From: Gerris lacustris
Lineage: Eukaryota; Arthropoda; Insecta; Hemiptera; Gerridae
Reading direction: 5' to 3'
NCBI GenBank assembly: GCA_951217055.1
Contig: OX578277.1
Location: 113,588,514 to 113,652,513, forward strand
Length of the DNA: 64,000 bases
Numbering within the stretch: the stretch's first letter is position 1; each line of letters opens with the position of its first letter. A model generated the notes under the pieces. The model was not told where the DNA came from and made no database searches. It saw only the letters and a program-made list of their open reading frames with translations. Shown piece after piece: positions 44,285-57,420 of the stretch. Position numbers and translations under genes: made by a program.

Positions 44285-45765
44285 TATTATATGGACTCAT
44301 ATCTAGAAGTCCAGATAAGACCTAAGGCTAGAGGTCTAGATATGTTCTAAGGCTAGTGGTCCACATATGACCTAAGGCTAATGGTCCAGATATGACCTAA
44401 GGCTAGTGGTAGGTAGTGGTCCAGATATGGCCTAAGGCTAGTGGTCCAGATATGACCTAAGGCCAGTGGTCCAGATATGTTCTAAGGCTTGTGGTCTAGA
44501 TATGTTCTAAGGCTAGTGGTAGCTGGTCGTCCAGATATGGCCTAAGGCCAGTTGTCCAGATATGTTCTAAGGCTTGTGGTCTAGATATGTTCTAAGGCTA
44601 GTGGTAGGTAGTCGTCCAGATATGGCCTAAGGCTTGTGGTCCAGATATGACCTAAGGCTAGTGGTAGGTAGTCGTCCAGATATGGCCTAAGGCCAGTTGT
44701 CCAGGTATGTTCTAAGGCTTGTGGTCTAGATATGTTCTAAGGCTAGTGGTAGCTGGTCGTCCAGATATGGCCTAAGGCCAGTTGTCCAGATATGTTCTAA
44801 GGCTTGTGGTCTAGATATGTTCTAAGGCTAGTGGTAGCTGGTCGTCCAGATATGTTCTAAGGCTGAGGTCCAGATATGTTCTAAGGCTAGTGGTAGTGGC
44901 CAGATATGACCTAAGGCTTGTGGTCTAGATATGTTCTAAGGCTAGTGGTAGTGGCCAGATATGACCTAAGGCTTGTGGTCTAGATATGTTCTAAGGCTAG
45001 TGGTAGTGGCCAGATATGACCTAAGGCTTGTGGTCTAGATATGTTCTAAGGCTAGTGGTAGTTGCCAGATATGACCTAAGGCTTGTGGTCTAGATATGTT
45101 CTAAGGCTAGTGGTAGTGGCCAGATATGACCTAAGGCTTGTGGTCTAGATATGTTCTAAGGCTAGTGGTAGTGGCCAGATATGACCTAAGGCTTGTGGTC
45201 TAGATATGTTCTAAGGCTAGTGGTAGTTGCCAGATATGACCTAAGGCTTGTGGTCTAGATATGTTCTAAGGCTAGTGGTAGTTGCCAGATATGACCTAAG
45301 GCTTGTGGTCTAGATATGTTCTAAGGCTAGTGGTAGTTGCCAGATATGACCTAAGGCTTGTGGTCTAGATATGTTCTAAGGCTAGTGGTAGTTGCCAGAT
45401 ATGACCTAAGGCTTGTGGTCTAGATATGTTCTAAGGCTAGTGGTAGTTGCCAGATATGACCTAAGGCTTGTGGTCTAGATATGTTCTAAGGCTAGTGGTA
45501 GTGGCCAGATATGACCTAAGGCTTGTGGTCTAGATATGTTCTATGGATAGTGGTAGTTGCCAGATATGACCTAAGGCTTGTAGTCTAGATATGTTCTAAG
45601 GCTAGTGGTCTAGATGTGACCCAAGGCTTTTGGTTCAGATATGGTCTAAGGCTAGTGATCCAGATGTGATCTAAGACTAGTGGTCCAGATATGGTCTAAG
45701 GTGGCTAGTGGTCCAGATGTGACTTAAGGCTATTTGTCCAGATACGACCTAAGGCCAAGACAGTA
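44285..45765 (+). repeat. Tandem array of about 25-bp units with a 55-bp higher-order unit
   Basis: The basic word is CTAAGGCTAGTGGTCCAGAT plus ATGAC. Flanking parts are diverged single units. The centre (about 44880-45590) is a regular 55-bp dimer, about a dozen copies, alternating GGCTTGTGGTCTAGATATG and GGCTAGTGGTAGTTGCCAGA. Confidence 0.9.
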
Positions 45766-46760
45766 TAATATAACCACTGAAACTTCCTACAAACCTCTAT
45801 TTCACAAATGTCGCACCACTACTTACACGTGAACAACCCTGATGATGGTTTTAGTATTAGGAATGAAATGTTAAAACGCTCTCTCTTCGAGACAGAGGTC
45901 ACCTAGAACTTTATTTCGATTGACCAAGCGAAGTGAAGTTCTCTGTTTCAATTCGAAATTCGGAATTTAGTCTGTCTGTCTGTAAATAATTTCGCTACGC
46001 AGTCACAACAAAATGCGTAGTTCCTTTTTATTCAAATTTGGCTTGGTTGTCCCTTGAAGTAATTAAAATCGATTTATATGGACTTACTAGTGTTTATTTA
46101 GACGCAAGGTCTACTGTTGACAACTAAAAGTATTAGTATAGTAGAATTTATTCTAAATTATGTTTATGAAATTTGTATTTTTAACATCTTCAACGTTTTT
46201 AATTTGTTACTTACCTTTTATTATCACTGCAATTGATGTTAATTTTTGGTTCGTTATGAGCACTAATTTAAGCCAACACACACAACCTCTGGGTTATAAT
46301 AAATTAATATCTTCTTGGTAAAGATATTTTTGTTTCCGTCTAACTAATAATATTAACATTTACGAATTTATTTATATGTTTAAGAAACCTGTTACAACTA
46401 TATATTTTATTTTCGTTGGCAGACAAAAGCCATGAGAATAGTGAATTCGGACCCTATTTGTAGAATCAGCTGTTTAATAAACTCAATACCAGCTGTTATG
46501 GTTGTACGAAGAAACAAAACAATGATACGACATGTTGTAGTGTTTTATTATAAAGATAATTTATTTGACGTACAAACCTAGGATCAGATAAACAGCACAT
46601 ACATTTAACGCTGACTATAAATCTTGTTTAACTTTTGGTAGTAAACAGCTGATATAAAAAGATTAATTAAAAAAGAAAATTTTGAAATAAACTTGTGAAT
46701 CACAGTTGATCTTAATGTAAATGGATCTTATTTTACATTATGGCAACCAAAATCATTTAC
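45766..46760. other. No gene; Penelope-like motif at 45839
   Basis: CTGATGATGG...GAAATG (45839-45868) resembles the hairpin motifs at 14322 and 20616. A CTGTCTGTCTGT-containing repeat fragment lies at about 45930-46080. The rest is AT-rich. Confidence 0.35.
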
Positions 46761-46982
46761 ATTTTTAATTTAAATCAAATTATAATTATTATTAACTACG
46801 GGAAACAGACAGTGAAAAATTCACTCCAGCGCCGGGATTTGAACCACAGGTCTCCTGTATGTAAGAGCATCTGTACTGGAAATACAGGAGACCCGTGGTT
46901 TAAATCCCGGCGCTGGAGTGTATTTTTCACTGTCTGTTTCCCGTAGTTAATAATAATTATAATTTGATTTAAATTAAAATTT
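46761..46982. repeat. Near-perfect palindrome, 100-bp arms, 21-bp spacer
   Basis: 46761-46860 and 46882-46982 are inverted copies differing at only a few positions. The arms contain the 3' part of a tRNA-derived SINE (GGTTCAAATCCCGGCGCTGG, or its variant with one change). The spacer retains part of the tRNA-like middle. The 68-codon frame across it is a by-product. Confidence 0.9.
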
Positions 46983-47162
46983 AAACTTTCCGTAGTAGGA
47001 AAACTACCAAAAACTTAAAAATTGAATTTCGAATTGATTGTACAAGGTACAGGTACTAATTGAGTACTTTATAATTATAAGCGTTAATTCTCGGTTTAGT
47101 TCTAATGTCATAAATATTGACCGTCTAAATGTGTATGAATATTGAAAGCTTGGATTCGGGAC

Positions 47163-47395
47163 TAGTTATCGATTACGGCAGTGAAAAATCATTCTCCTGC
47201 GTAGCTTAGTTGGTAAGAGCATCTGTACTGGAAATACAGGAGACCCGTGGTTCAAATCCCGGCGCTGGAGTGTATTTTTCACCGTCTGTTTCCCGTAGTT
47301 AATAATAATTATAATTTGATTTAAATTAAAATTTAAACTTTCCGTAGTATGAAAACTACCAAAAACTTAAAAATTGAATTACATTTTTAATTATT
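47163..47395 (+). mobile_element. tRNA-derived SINE copy
   Basis: 47195-47270 is a 76-base tRNA-like head. It has acceptor-like TCCTGCG/CGCTGGA (one mismatch), A box TAGCTTAGTTGG, a five-pair anticodon-like stem CTGTA/TACAG with loop CTGGAAA, and B box GGTTCAAATCC. The T stem pairs at only about three of five positions, and there is no long variable arm for a Ser-type GGA anticodon. I therefore read it as a SINE, not a tRNA gene. The body to about 47390 is shared with the right arm of the palindrome. Confidence 0.6.
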
Positions 47396-48180
47396 TTAAA
47401 AATTTAGTTAGGACGTTATTTTTTTTATTTCTTCTATTAGTTGCCCGTAGGTAAAACTGAGGACCCTTATAATTCCTTACGTTCGTCTTTCTGTCTGTTT
47501 CGAGGACGTTAACACACCTGCATCTCTCAATGTACTCAACACAAATATTTGACAATTTTGTATTATTTAATGTGTAATAATTAAAACACAGAAAACATAT
47601 TCTAGCGAAGTATCAATTTGTTACCCCTCTAAAACAAGACTTTAACGTTTAAAAGGCCGTTATTTCTTCTTTTTATTCATAGAAATACGTCACGAGTCTT
47701 CAAATAAAGCGTTTTTCTACCCCCTCTACTTTTTTCAACAACAAAAAATCAACTAATCATCAAAACATCAGTTATTCTTTGTTTAAAAAAGGAATAAAGT
47801 TAGGAATTTTCCATGCGTCGTCCCCATAATCTAAAGATGTATCGTTAAATGGAATCTCAAAGTTGTATAAACATTTGATATAATTTCCAATTTTAATGTT
47901 TGACTTGCATTATCAATAAGCTAATAAACGTATTTAGTACTAAAATTAGTGATTTTTTTTAAAGAAAATGAATGCTCTTTACGATGCTGCAAACCGCATC
48001 TTTCTATCTTATTTAGATTTTTATTTATTACGTAGTTCATGTCTAAAAACAAGAAATCAATTATAAAATCGATATATCGATATATCTCGAAAATGAAGGT
48101 TTATAGGACCTAAGATTATTTGACATTTTTGGTCAGAAATTTGATTTAGATTCATAGGTTTTTCTGTGTAGGTACTTAAC
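47396..48180. other. No gene; fragment of family C-like repeat
   Basis: 47448-47520 (CCCGTAGGTAAAACTGAGGA) is distantly related to the left end of family C. The rest is AT-rich without structure. Confidence 0.4.
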
Positions 48181-48182
48181 TC

Positions 48183-48605
<423 letters not shown>

Positions 48606-49451
48606 TATGTATAATCAACACAATGAGACATTGACTATTAATATTTTTTTGTTATCGTCTAAACGAGCTGATGAAGAAAAAAATAAGAGCAAGGATATTT
48701 CAGCGTCTGAAATAGTCTGAACTAGGCGGAATATCCCTGGAAATGAAAGGAAACAGTTTTTCGTGGTTTTCTTCTTAAAGTTTTCATTTATTGTCTGTGA
48801 GACATTGGTCTTGGTTTATAGACTGTCTTTATTATTTCTATAATATCCTATATATTTTATTTTTATTTTTCATGAAAACCGAGTTTACTTTAAAAAAAAA
48901 AAAAAAAAGAAGGAAAACTAGTTTGGTTTGGGTCGGGCTGAAGACTAGTTGAAAGGAAAGCGCTAGGAAAAAATTCAAGTATTCACATTTCCCTTTTTCC
49001 TTCTTTCTCTTTTTTTTTAACAAACTTCTTTTCAATTCTATTTCAAAAAGAAAACTGAAGAAAAAAAGGTGAGGTCACAATGGAAAGTCTCTAAGAAAAG
49101 ATAACTTAAGTTTAAATGCACTTATATAAATATAAAAATTAAGTAAAATCTAACTCAATTTATTATCCACTTCTTTGTCGTCCAAGATTTTTTTTTTACC
49201 TCTTTGGGTCTATTAGTAATGCTCTTTTCCTTAAACATTAAATAATAGAATAGATAGATGTATTACATTTTTATTCTATTAAACACACACACACTATAAT
49301 AATAACTATAATTTCGTGAATTATAAATTTTTACTTTTTAATACCCCTCAATTTTTTAATATTATAGAAATATTAATTAGTATAATTTGTATTTATTCTT
49401 ACAATACATTTTCCCTTGAAGAAGATGAAAATATCATGGGATCAATCAAAC

Positions 49452-49456
<5 letters not shown>
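48606..49456. other. No gene seen
   Basis: AT-rich with A and T runs (48893-48908, 49010-49020). Small frames only. Confidence 0.4.

Positions 49457-49535
<79 letters not shown>
49457..49535. repeat. TA dinucleotide microsatellite
   Basis: About 37 AT units interrupted once near the right end. Confidence 0.9.
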
Positions 49536-49540
<5 letters not shown>

Positions 49541-49724
49541 TGAAGATTAGGGTAAATTCTACTAGTTTATGTATTTTATTAAGACTCTTGCTTAAGTAAA
49601 AAGAATATCCATAGTTATTTTTTTTGCTTCCGAGCTGACCGTGTCAAAGTTTGTAATTGGGGTAAATTTTCGGTTAAAATTTTATGATATAAGCTTTATA
49701 ATAACGGTTAATAGTTATTTATGC

Positions 49725-50410
49725 ACCTACGGAGTAAAGTAAGCCATTATTCCCTGAGCGAAAAAAGTTGGTTCTTGAGGCGAAGCCGAAGGAACCATGG
49801 TCCCTAAATCCCGAGGCGAAGCCGAGGGAATTAGACTGTTTAATTCCCGAGGCGCAGCCGAGGGAATAACTCTAATTAGCTCCCGAGGCGCAGCCGAGGG
49901 AGATAATTATCGCGAGGGGAATAATGGCACTTTACTCATGAGGTACATACAATATTTTATCTCCAGTAGGAAGGAAATACACATTTTCGTCCATAGCACA
50001 GTTTTTATTTCTTATTTTAATAAATAACAATAATTATTAAAACTTTTAATAGCAGGTATAAGAGATTCAATATTAAAAACAAATAAGAATTGGAATTAAA
50101 CTCAAATAGAAGTAATAGAAGGTTATTTAGATGCAGGTTATAATGTTGTAAACAAAGATAAACATGGTCAAAAAGCGCAGTGCCGCCAACCTGATTTCGA
50201 CAACTTCATTACATTAGCCATACATTTTCTACTATTTATAAAATAATTAAGTTGCAATCTTTACTTTTTTGCCCTAATTTACTTTTTCGCCCTACTTTTA
50301 CTTTTTCTCCCTACTTTTTGAGTTCAGGTATGAAAAGACCTGTTTTAGTCCCTCTAAACTAATTCAAAATCATAACTTTTTCTCCCTACTGGAAATAAAA
50401 CAATTTATGA
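49725..50410 (+). repeat. Dispersed repeat family D, plus-strand copy 2
   Basis: Matches 22006-23560 (minus the inserted hAT) on the opposite strand and 41048-41790. Four GAGGCGMAGCCGAGGG-type units lie at 49778-49905. It provides the empty target site (50351-50365) for the hAT-like insertion. The 76-codon frame is a by-product of the GGCGAAGCCGAGG repeats. Confidence 0.75.
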
Positions 50411-50429
50411 TGTAAGCTTTCTTTTTGTT

Positions 50430-51660
50430 TGGTCGCACATTAAAAAATTTGATAATAATGCGTTGAAAAAGCACGTGATGAAGCTACATGTATTGACATA
50501 CTATTTATATTTTTTTTAAATTTTACGTGAAAAGAATATTCTTTTAACATTTAATGATGTTCCCCACTAATGCTTCATATTTTTACTTGATTAGCTTTCT
50601 TTTATGACATGAACGTTTTTTTTTCTAAAAAGCCGATATAATAGAAGACGGTGGCCATATATGTTATTGAAACCTCACATGCTGAAATAATATAATTGTA
50701 TTTGGTATGATATCAATGAGTGGCTTGAAAGGTTTTTCTAAAATGTGATCTCTAATGAAGATGAATTAAAAGAGCCATTCAGCCCCATTGGAACTTTCCA
50801 AGCTAACAATTTAATTATCGGTTTCTATTTAGCATGTGAGTGCCCTATTAATAAAATATTTTCCAATTTTAACCCAATTTTGCCAATTATATTTAGTTTG
50901 TGAGGGGGAACGGGGTTCTAGATATTCTTGCTTTGGTAATTATACATTTAATATGAGACACTCCTCAGCAAAGCACAGGAATGCAGATATTTCATTATAA
51001 ATTAATGCGGAAACTATAAAGTTTTTTTTAATTACATTTGATCTTTTCTCATTTAATTAATTATCTAGGGAATGAGCCTATTAATTTTAATATGCTATTA
51101 TTGATTGCCAATTTGAAAAGAAAAATTAGGGAATATAATTTTTGTTTGGTTGTTCAATTAACTTATTCGCTAATGTAATTATAGGTTTTTTTTGTTTTGT
51201 TTTTTGTCTTTTAATAGATTGTTAAAGTGACAAATTTGGTCAAACTCAGCGGACTTGGTATTTATTTTTGGTTGACGTTAGTTGAAAAACAGGAGAAGAG
51301 TTGGAGATTTTAAAATCTCAGTGCAGATTTGCAGCCAATAAATTTTCGGCGAGAGGGAAGTGTGGGGTAGGGAAGGGGGGTCCAATTGCGACTTGATGTA
51401 ATTCGGCCTGGGAGATAATCCGGTGATAATGCTGCGGCTCCGGACGTTGCATTCTGTCCGGGACCCTAATCCGATATACTCTGCCCACGGCTCTCTCGGA
51501 ATCTCGACCTAAAACCTCCCCTCTGATACCGGATCTGCATAAATTACCAAGATATTTCGATTGAATCCAGTTGGGGATACACCGGAGGTTAGGATTTACA
51601 CGAGACGACCCCTCGACCTCTCTCCCCCGGACTGAACTGTATTAATTTTATTAATCAAAA
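50430..51660. other. Repeat-poor stretch with a GC-rich island at 51340-51640
   Basis: No other part of the window matches it. 51340-51640 is strikingly less AT-rich than its surroundings. It has CCGG-containing words (GATAATCCGGTGATAATGC, CTCCGGACG, GTCCGGGACC, CACCGGAGG) and TAATCC at two places, but no long open frame. A promoter-proximal or other regulatory element is possible. Confidence 0.4.
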
Positions 51661-52136
51661 CAAACAATCAGTGCTTGCGTTAGCCTGGTCGTAGGGCTTC
51701 ATCGTCAAGTGATAGTTTTCCAAAGTCAGCCCAAAAATAATAGAGCTAGACATGCATTTCTTACCCTTACTACTTTATCCTAGCATAACATTAATCTTTC
51801 CATAGATTTAAACCTACGTTCTATAAATATTCATTAAATATCAAACACATTCAAAATTAATAATACACAAGATAGACAAGTGTGAAACTTCCAGCACTTA
51901 AATTTTCATGTTTACAGAGGAAATATTGAAGAGATACACTAAAATCCTAATTTACAAATTGGTTTTTGCATGCGCCTCAGAAACTTAAACTTTAGTGTTA
52001 AAAGATGAAGAAAGATTAAGATGGTAGAAATGAAAGAGTCTTCGGAAATCTTTGGAAGCATTGAATCAGATCAAATAAGGGATTAAAACAGTAATTTTGA
52101 AATTCCAGGCACTGGAGATATGTCCTAAAACGCTTT
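51661..52136. other. No gene seen
   Basis: AT-rich, unstructured sequence leading into the minisatellite. Confidence 0.4.
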
Positions 52137-54152
52137 TGGAAGGACTTCCAGGTGGCAGGAGCCGTCGTGGTGGGAGATTCAGGTGGCAGGAGGAGTCGTG
52201 GAAGGACATCCAGGTTACAGAAGCAGTCCTGGAGGGTCATCCAGATGGAATGAGGAGTAGTAGAAGGACATCCAGGTAGCAGAAGCAGTCCTGGAGGGAC
52301 ATCCAGATGGAAGGAGGAGTAGTGGAAGGACATACAGGTGGCAGGAGCAGTCCTGGAGGGACATCCAGGTGGCAGAAGCAGTCCTGGAGGGACATCCAGG
52401 TGGCAGGAGGAGTAGTGGAAGGACATACAGGTGGCAGGAGCAGTCGTGGAGGGACATCCAGGTGGCAGGAGCAGTCGTGGAGGGACATCCAGGTGGCAGA
52501 AGCAGTCCTGGAGAGATATCCAGGAGGAAGGAGGAGTAGTGGAAGGACATACAGGTGGCAGGAGCAGTCATGGAGGGACATCCAGGTTACAGAAGCAGTC
52601 CTGGAGGGTCATCCAGATGGAATGAGGAGTAGTAGAAGGACATCCAGGTAGCAGAAGCAGTCCTGGAGGGACATCCAGATGGAAGGAGGAGTAGTGGAAG
52701 GACATACAGGTGGCAGGAGCAGTCGTGGAGGGACATCCAGGTGGCAGAAGCAGTCCTGGAGGGACATCCAGGTGGCAGGAGGAGTAGTGGAAGGACATAC
52801 AGGTGGCAGGAGCAGTCGTGGAGGGACATCCAGGTGGCAGGAGCAGTCGTGGAGGGACATCCAGGTGGCAGAAGCAGTCCTGGAGAGATATCCAGGAGGA
52901 AGGAGGAGTAGTGGAAGGACATACAGGTGGCAGGAGCAGTCGTGGAAGAAGATCCAGGTGGCAGGAGCAGTCGTGGACGGACATTCAGGTGGAAGGAGGA
53001 GTAGTGGAAGGACATCCAGGTGGAAGGAGAAGTAGTAGAAGGACATTCAGGTGGCAGGAGCAGTCATGGAGGGACATCCAGGTTACAGAAGCAGTCGTGG
53101 ACGGACATTCAGGTGGAAGGAGGAGTAGTGGAAGGACATCCAGGTGGAAGGAGAAGTAGTAGAAGGACATTCAGGTGGCAGGAGCAGTCATGGAGGGACA
53201 TCCAGGTTACAGAAGCAGTCCTGGAGGGTCATCCAGATGGAATGAGGAGTAGTAGAAGGACATCCAGGTGGCAGGAGCAGTCGTGGAGGGACATCCAGAT
53301 GGAATGAGGAGTAGTAGAAGGACATCCAGGTGGCAGGAGCAGTCGTGGAAGAAGATCCAGGTGGCAGGAGCAGTCGTGGACGGACATTCAGGTGGAAGGA
53401 GGAGTAGTGGAAGGACATCCAGGTGGAAGGAGAAGTAGTAGAAGGACATTCAGGTGGCAGGAGCAGTCATGGAGGGACATCCAGGTGGCAGGAGCAGTCG
53501 TGGACGGACATTCAGGTGGAAGGAGGAGTAGTGGAAGGACATCCAGGTGGAAGGAGAAGTAGTAGAAGGACATTCAGGTGGCAGGAGCAGTCATGGAGGG
53601 ACATCCAGGTTACAGAAGCAGTCCTGGAGGGTCATCCAGATGGAATGAGGAGTAGTAGAAGGACATCCAGGTGGCAGGAGCAGTCGTGGAGGGACATCCA
53701 GGTGGCAGGAGCAGTCGTGGAGGGACATCCAGGTGGCAGAAGCAGTCCTGGAGGAATATCCAGGAGGAACGAGGAGTAGTGGAAGGAGATCCAGGTGGCA
53801 GGAGCAGTCGTGGACGGACATCAAGGTGGCAGAAGCAGTCCTGGAGGGACATCAAAGTGGAAGGAGGAGTTGTGGAAGGACATCCAGGTGGAAGGAGCAG
53901 TCGTGGACGGACATCCAGGTAGCAGAAGCAGTCCTGGAGGGACATCAAAGTGGAAGGAGGAGTTGTGGAAGGACATCCAGTTGGAAGGAGCAGTCGTGGA
54001 CGGACATCCAGGTAGCAGAAGCAGTCCTAGAGGGACATCAAAGTGGAAGGAGGAGTTGTGGAAGGACATCCAAGTGGAAGGAGCAGTCGTGGAGGGACAT
54101 CCAGGTGGATGGAGGAGTAGTGGAAGGACACCTAGGAGACAGGAGTCGTAGA
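52137..54152 (+). repeat. 31-bp minisatellite, about 65 units, with higher-order structure
   Basis: The unit is ACATCCAGGTGGCAGGAGCA followed by GTCGTGGAGGG, with variants. Purine-rich plus strand. A 12-unit block (about 372 bp, near 52214) recurs at 52586, and a 4-unit block (124 bp) recurs within 53020-53600. Because 31 is not a multiple of 3 and the unit lacks stops in most frames, frames up to about 145 codons open on both strands. They are a consequence of the array, not genes. Confidence 0.95.
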
Positions 54153-55239
54153 TGAACTATAAAACGTTAAAATGAAGATGTAGAGGAAGATCTGGAATGA
54201 TTAGGAGTCTGCTAAGTGTCGCTGGGAGACTCTTGATAGAGACGAAAGGGTAGGACATAAACAAGAAAGTATGTGTTTATAATATATTTATAATATAAAA
54301 GAAAATATTTATAATATATTTAAGTCTAGAATATTCATTAAATGTATTTCAGATTGTAAAAATAATCTGTCAGATTGTAAAGATTATTATACAGGAGAGA
54401 GTTCAAATTGAACATTTATTTTTAACTTTTGTATTTGCTTGAAGTTTTAATTATCATTCACCTCTACAGCTCTTTATTAAAATAACTTCCTTTGAATGAT
54501 ATTTTTCATTTTCCAAGAATACAAGGAGTAATAATATGTAATATGAATAAATTAATATAATATATTATAAAGAACAAAAGTTTATATACATGGTTAAGCC
54601 TTCTCATCAATGAGGGTGTGAAAATTTATATTCGGTAGACATGTGTATTCTATTGATACTCATGTCATTCAGTGGGTGTTTTTGAATTTTTTATTTAATT
54701 AATTAAATGAAAAATTAAATTAAATAAGTCACTCAGGCTCATTCTCCAATGCGTATAATTATATTATTTTTAGTACAAAACCGGGTTTGTTACCCTCTTT
54801 TGTTGACTGTCTAAAATATATTGTTAGTTTTAATGTCTAAAAGTTTTTATTTTTTTCTTTCTCATATCCCTTTCAGTCCTGAACATTTTTTTATGAAAAA
54901 ATTCCTATTTTTTCTTGTTGTGTATTTATAGTCCCCTGAACAAGGAAAAAATGGAGAAAAAAAATTACTATTTCCTGATTTTAGGAAAACCCACCCACAA
55001 ATGTGTAAGTTAGGACCAAGCTCATGTTTAAATATTTCGAGATTACCCACACAAGTGTGTAGGTTAGGACTTTGTTAATAAATAATTCTCAGACTAAGAC
55101 AAAAATAGTTGTTATTTTTTAAACTTTTATTTGAATACTGCAACTACAATACATAATTGTTATAAGCATTAAATATCTAAGAATATGTAATGAGTAATGA
55201 TAGCAAAAGGAAGGCAATTTTAAGTGTTTTTAATAGTAC
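54153..55239. other. No gene seen
   Basis: AT-rich. A short local duplication of ACCCACxCAAxTGTGTARGTTAGGAC occurs at about 54990-55015 and 55044-55070. Nothing else is supported. Confidence 0.4.
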
Positions 55240-55812
55240 ATTATGCGTCGAGTGCGGAAAGTAGCATTTTGCATGCGAGTGTGGAGTTTGCACCCGAGCG
55301 ACAGCAAGGGTAGTAAAACCACACGAGCAATGCAAAATGCCATTTTCGCACGAGTTGCGTACCGTACTTTATCTACGATTGTTAGATTTAAATAATAAAT
55401 ACAGAAAAAAATAAACTTGCTGTATGTAAGTTCGTATCTCTTCTCTTGATAAACATGGCATTAATCGTGAGTTGTATTTTTTGCCGAATTAATTATTTCT
55501 GGAGGAGTATTATTCTCTACATTTTCGTTAAAGCCACTTGATTAATTCATTGGTTTTCACTATATACTCGATATAAACAGTTACTTTAATAAAAAAAAAT
55601 AGCAAATTAGTTTTGTTAAATGTAAAAAAACTCGCTAATCGTGCGTAAAGCTGAAGAATTCCTCTTCTTTATCTCTCTAGCGTGGTAAAGAAAGGAATTC
55701 TTCAGAACTATAAAACGCGCATGCGCAATGAATACAAGTACATAAATAACCACTTTCTACGCATCTAAACAGAGATATAATGTTTATATTTCGTATCAAT
55801 CGTAGATAAAAT
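55240..55812 (+). repeat. Dispersed repeat family N, copy 2
   Basis: Collinear with 20192-21152 without the 379-bp insertion. Contains the GCGTCGAGTGCGGAAAG block and inverted TTTATCTACGATTG / CAATCGTAGATAAA. Confidence 0.7.
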
Positions 55813-56129
55813 ATATTTTGGAAGTTAAGCTGATTAAAAAGTGCATAAATATATACCATAAGTGAAATGACTGTTACCTGACTTCAGAAGAAGTGACGAG
55901 AATCGCAAAGATTCAATTAATATTATTCAGAAAATAACTAAAATAATGTAGGATAACTTCTAGTCAATCAGCTTGAGAATAACCTAAGGAGGGGTCGAAA
56001 TATTGCAAAAGTGAACTTTTTATTTCCTTAATGGACCCAACCACTGCAGATTTGAATGCTACAAGGAACAATCTCTGATTTACTAAGAATATGTGGCTTG
56101 AAGGAACATGATGTAAGAAACTATCCAGT

Positions 56130-56206
56130 GATAGCACTTACCAAGTATAGCACTTAGTATAGCACCAAGTGTACCACTTATCCAAGTATAGCACTTACTG
56201 ACTGAC
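56130..56206 (+). repeat. Short tandem CCAAGTATAGCACTTA repeats
   Basis: About five imperfect copies of a 14 to 16-bp word directly before a family B copy. Confidence 0.7.
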
Positions 56207-56214
56207 AGATTTTA

Positions 56215-56806
56215 TTGATATATAAAGAGAAAGTGTTGTGATAGTGTGATAATTCGAGTTTCATATTTTGCTAGATTTACACGGTATGAGGTCCCCTGAG
56301 TCGAAAAAATTGGTTTTTAAAAAATGTCTGTATAGCGTCTGTCGTCTGTCGCTGCAGACGCCTGAAACCTAAAAACTATTGGGCCGATTTTGACAACATT
56401 TTGCGACCATGTTCGAGAAATAAATTTTAGCTCAAATTTGTGCGGGTATTACCCCTAAAAACTCTGAAAAAATTTAAAAAATAAATATTTCCCGAAAACG
56501 GTTCCGACAATTTTGATTAAAAAATTCTAAAATGTAGTTCATATAAATACGAATCTAACGATACAATCCGTTTTCCTGGGAAAAATCTAGTTCCTGAGAA
56601 AACAGTTTTAAATGTGGACGGAGAGAGCCCGGGTTCGATACCCCGCCGAGGAGAAGTTATTTTTATGATAATTTTTGATGAAATGTTCAAAAATAATTAA
56701 ATGTAGGTACTTAAGAAAATACGAAATCTAATAAATTGAAAACAGGGCTAAGTAATTATAAACTTGTATAGAATGCTTGAGTTGTCTCGGACGGATTTTT
56801 CATTTT
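56215..56806 (+). mobile_element. Repeat family B, diverged copy
   Basis: Lacks the first bases of the left end but keeps AAGAGAAAGTGTTGTGAT, the B-box-like GGGTTCGATACCCC (about 56631) and the TTGTCTCGGACxGATTTTT end. Confidence 0.7.
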
Positions 56807-57420
56807 ATTGCTGTTTTCTTTCGCATAAAGAATAAAATCATTACTCTGAGGCGTAAATAAAAAATAAAAAAATCTATAAATTTGGGGGCGCTGTCCTCAA
56901 TATACGTGAGAATAAAATAAACAAACATTTTAATTAAGTGCTTCAACCTTTAACCCTTGTTTTTGATTACTTTAACTTGTATATATAAATTTATAAATTG
57001 CAATTTTAATGTCTGTTTCAGGTACATTGTTAAAACATAATGGTGTGTCGGTGTGTGTAAGGAGAGGACGATAAATCATAAAACCACATCCAACCGGTAA
57101 TGACTTTGATTGTAAACATAACATAATATTTTATCTCCAGTAAATCGGAAATGCCTGAATGTCCTCTAACCGCTGATTTAGATGTTGTAAACATACTCTT
57201 TAGAACGTTGACGAACTTTGAAGAAATGCCTAAGTTAAAAAATTTAAGATACAGGGAAAATCTATGAAAAGACGTTAAAATTATCATATTTTTAGGTGAA
57301 AAGATTATTATTAAATGAAATAAATTAACCCTGGTTTATGTCAAAATGTTATTATAGGTTCATGAAGGCACTTCTTTATTCAATTTGGGGGGTAAAATGG
57401 CTGTCATTATGAAAACTCTA

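Noticed and set aside
47195..47270. Possible tRNA-Ser(GGA) gene
   Set aside because: The T stem is mispaired, there is no long variable arm, the acceptor has a mismatch, and the sequence continues into a repeated SINE body.
52137..54152. CRISPR-like array of short repeats
   Set aside because: Units are contiguous with no unique spacers, and the context is an animal genome.
52016..54155. Many 60-145 codon frames on both strands
   Set aside because: All follow from the 31-bp tandem unit. They overlap in all frames and have no start context or independent conservation.
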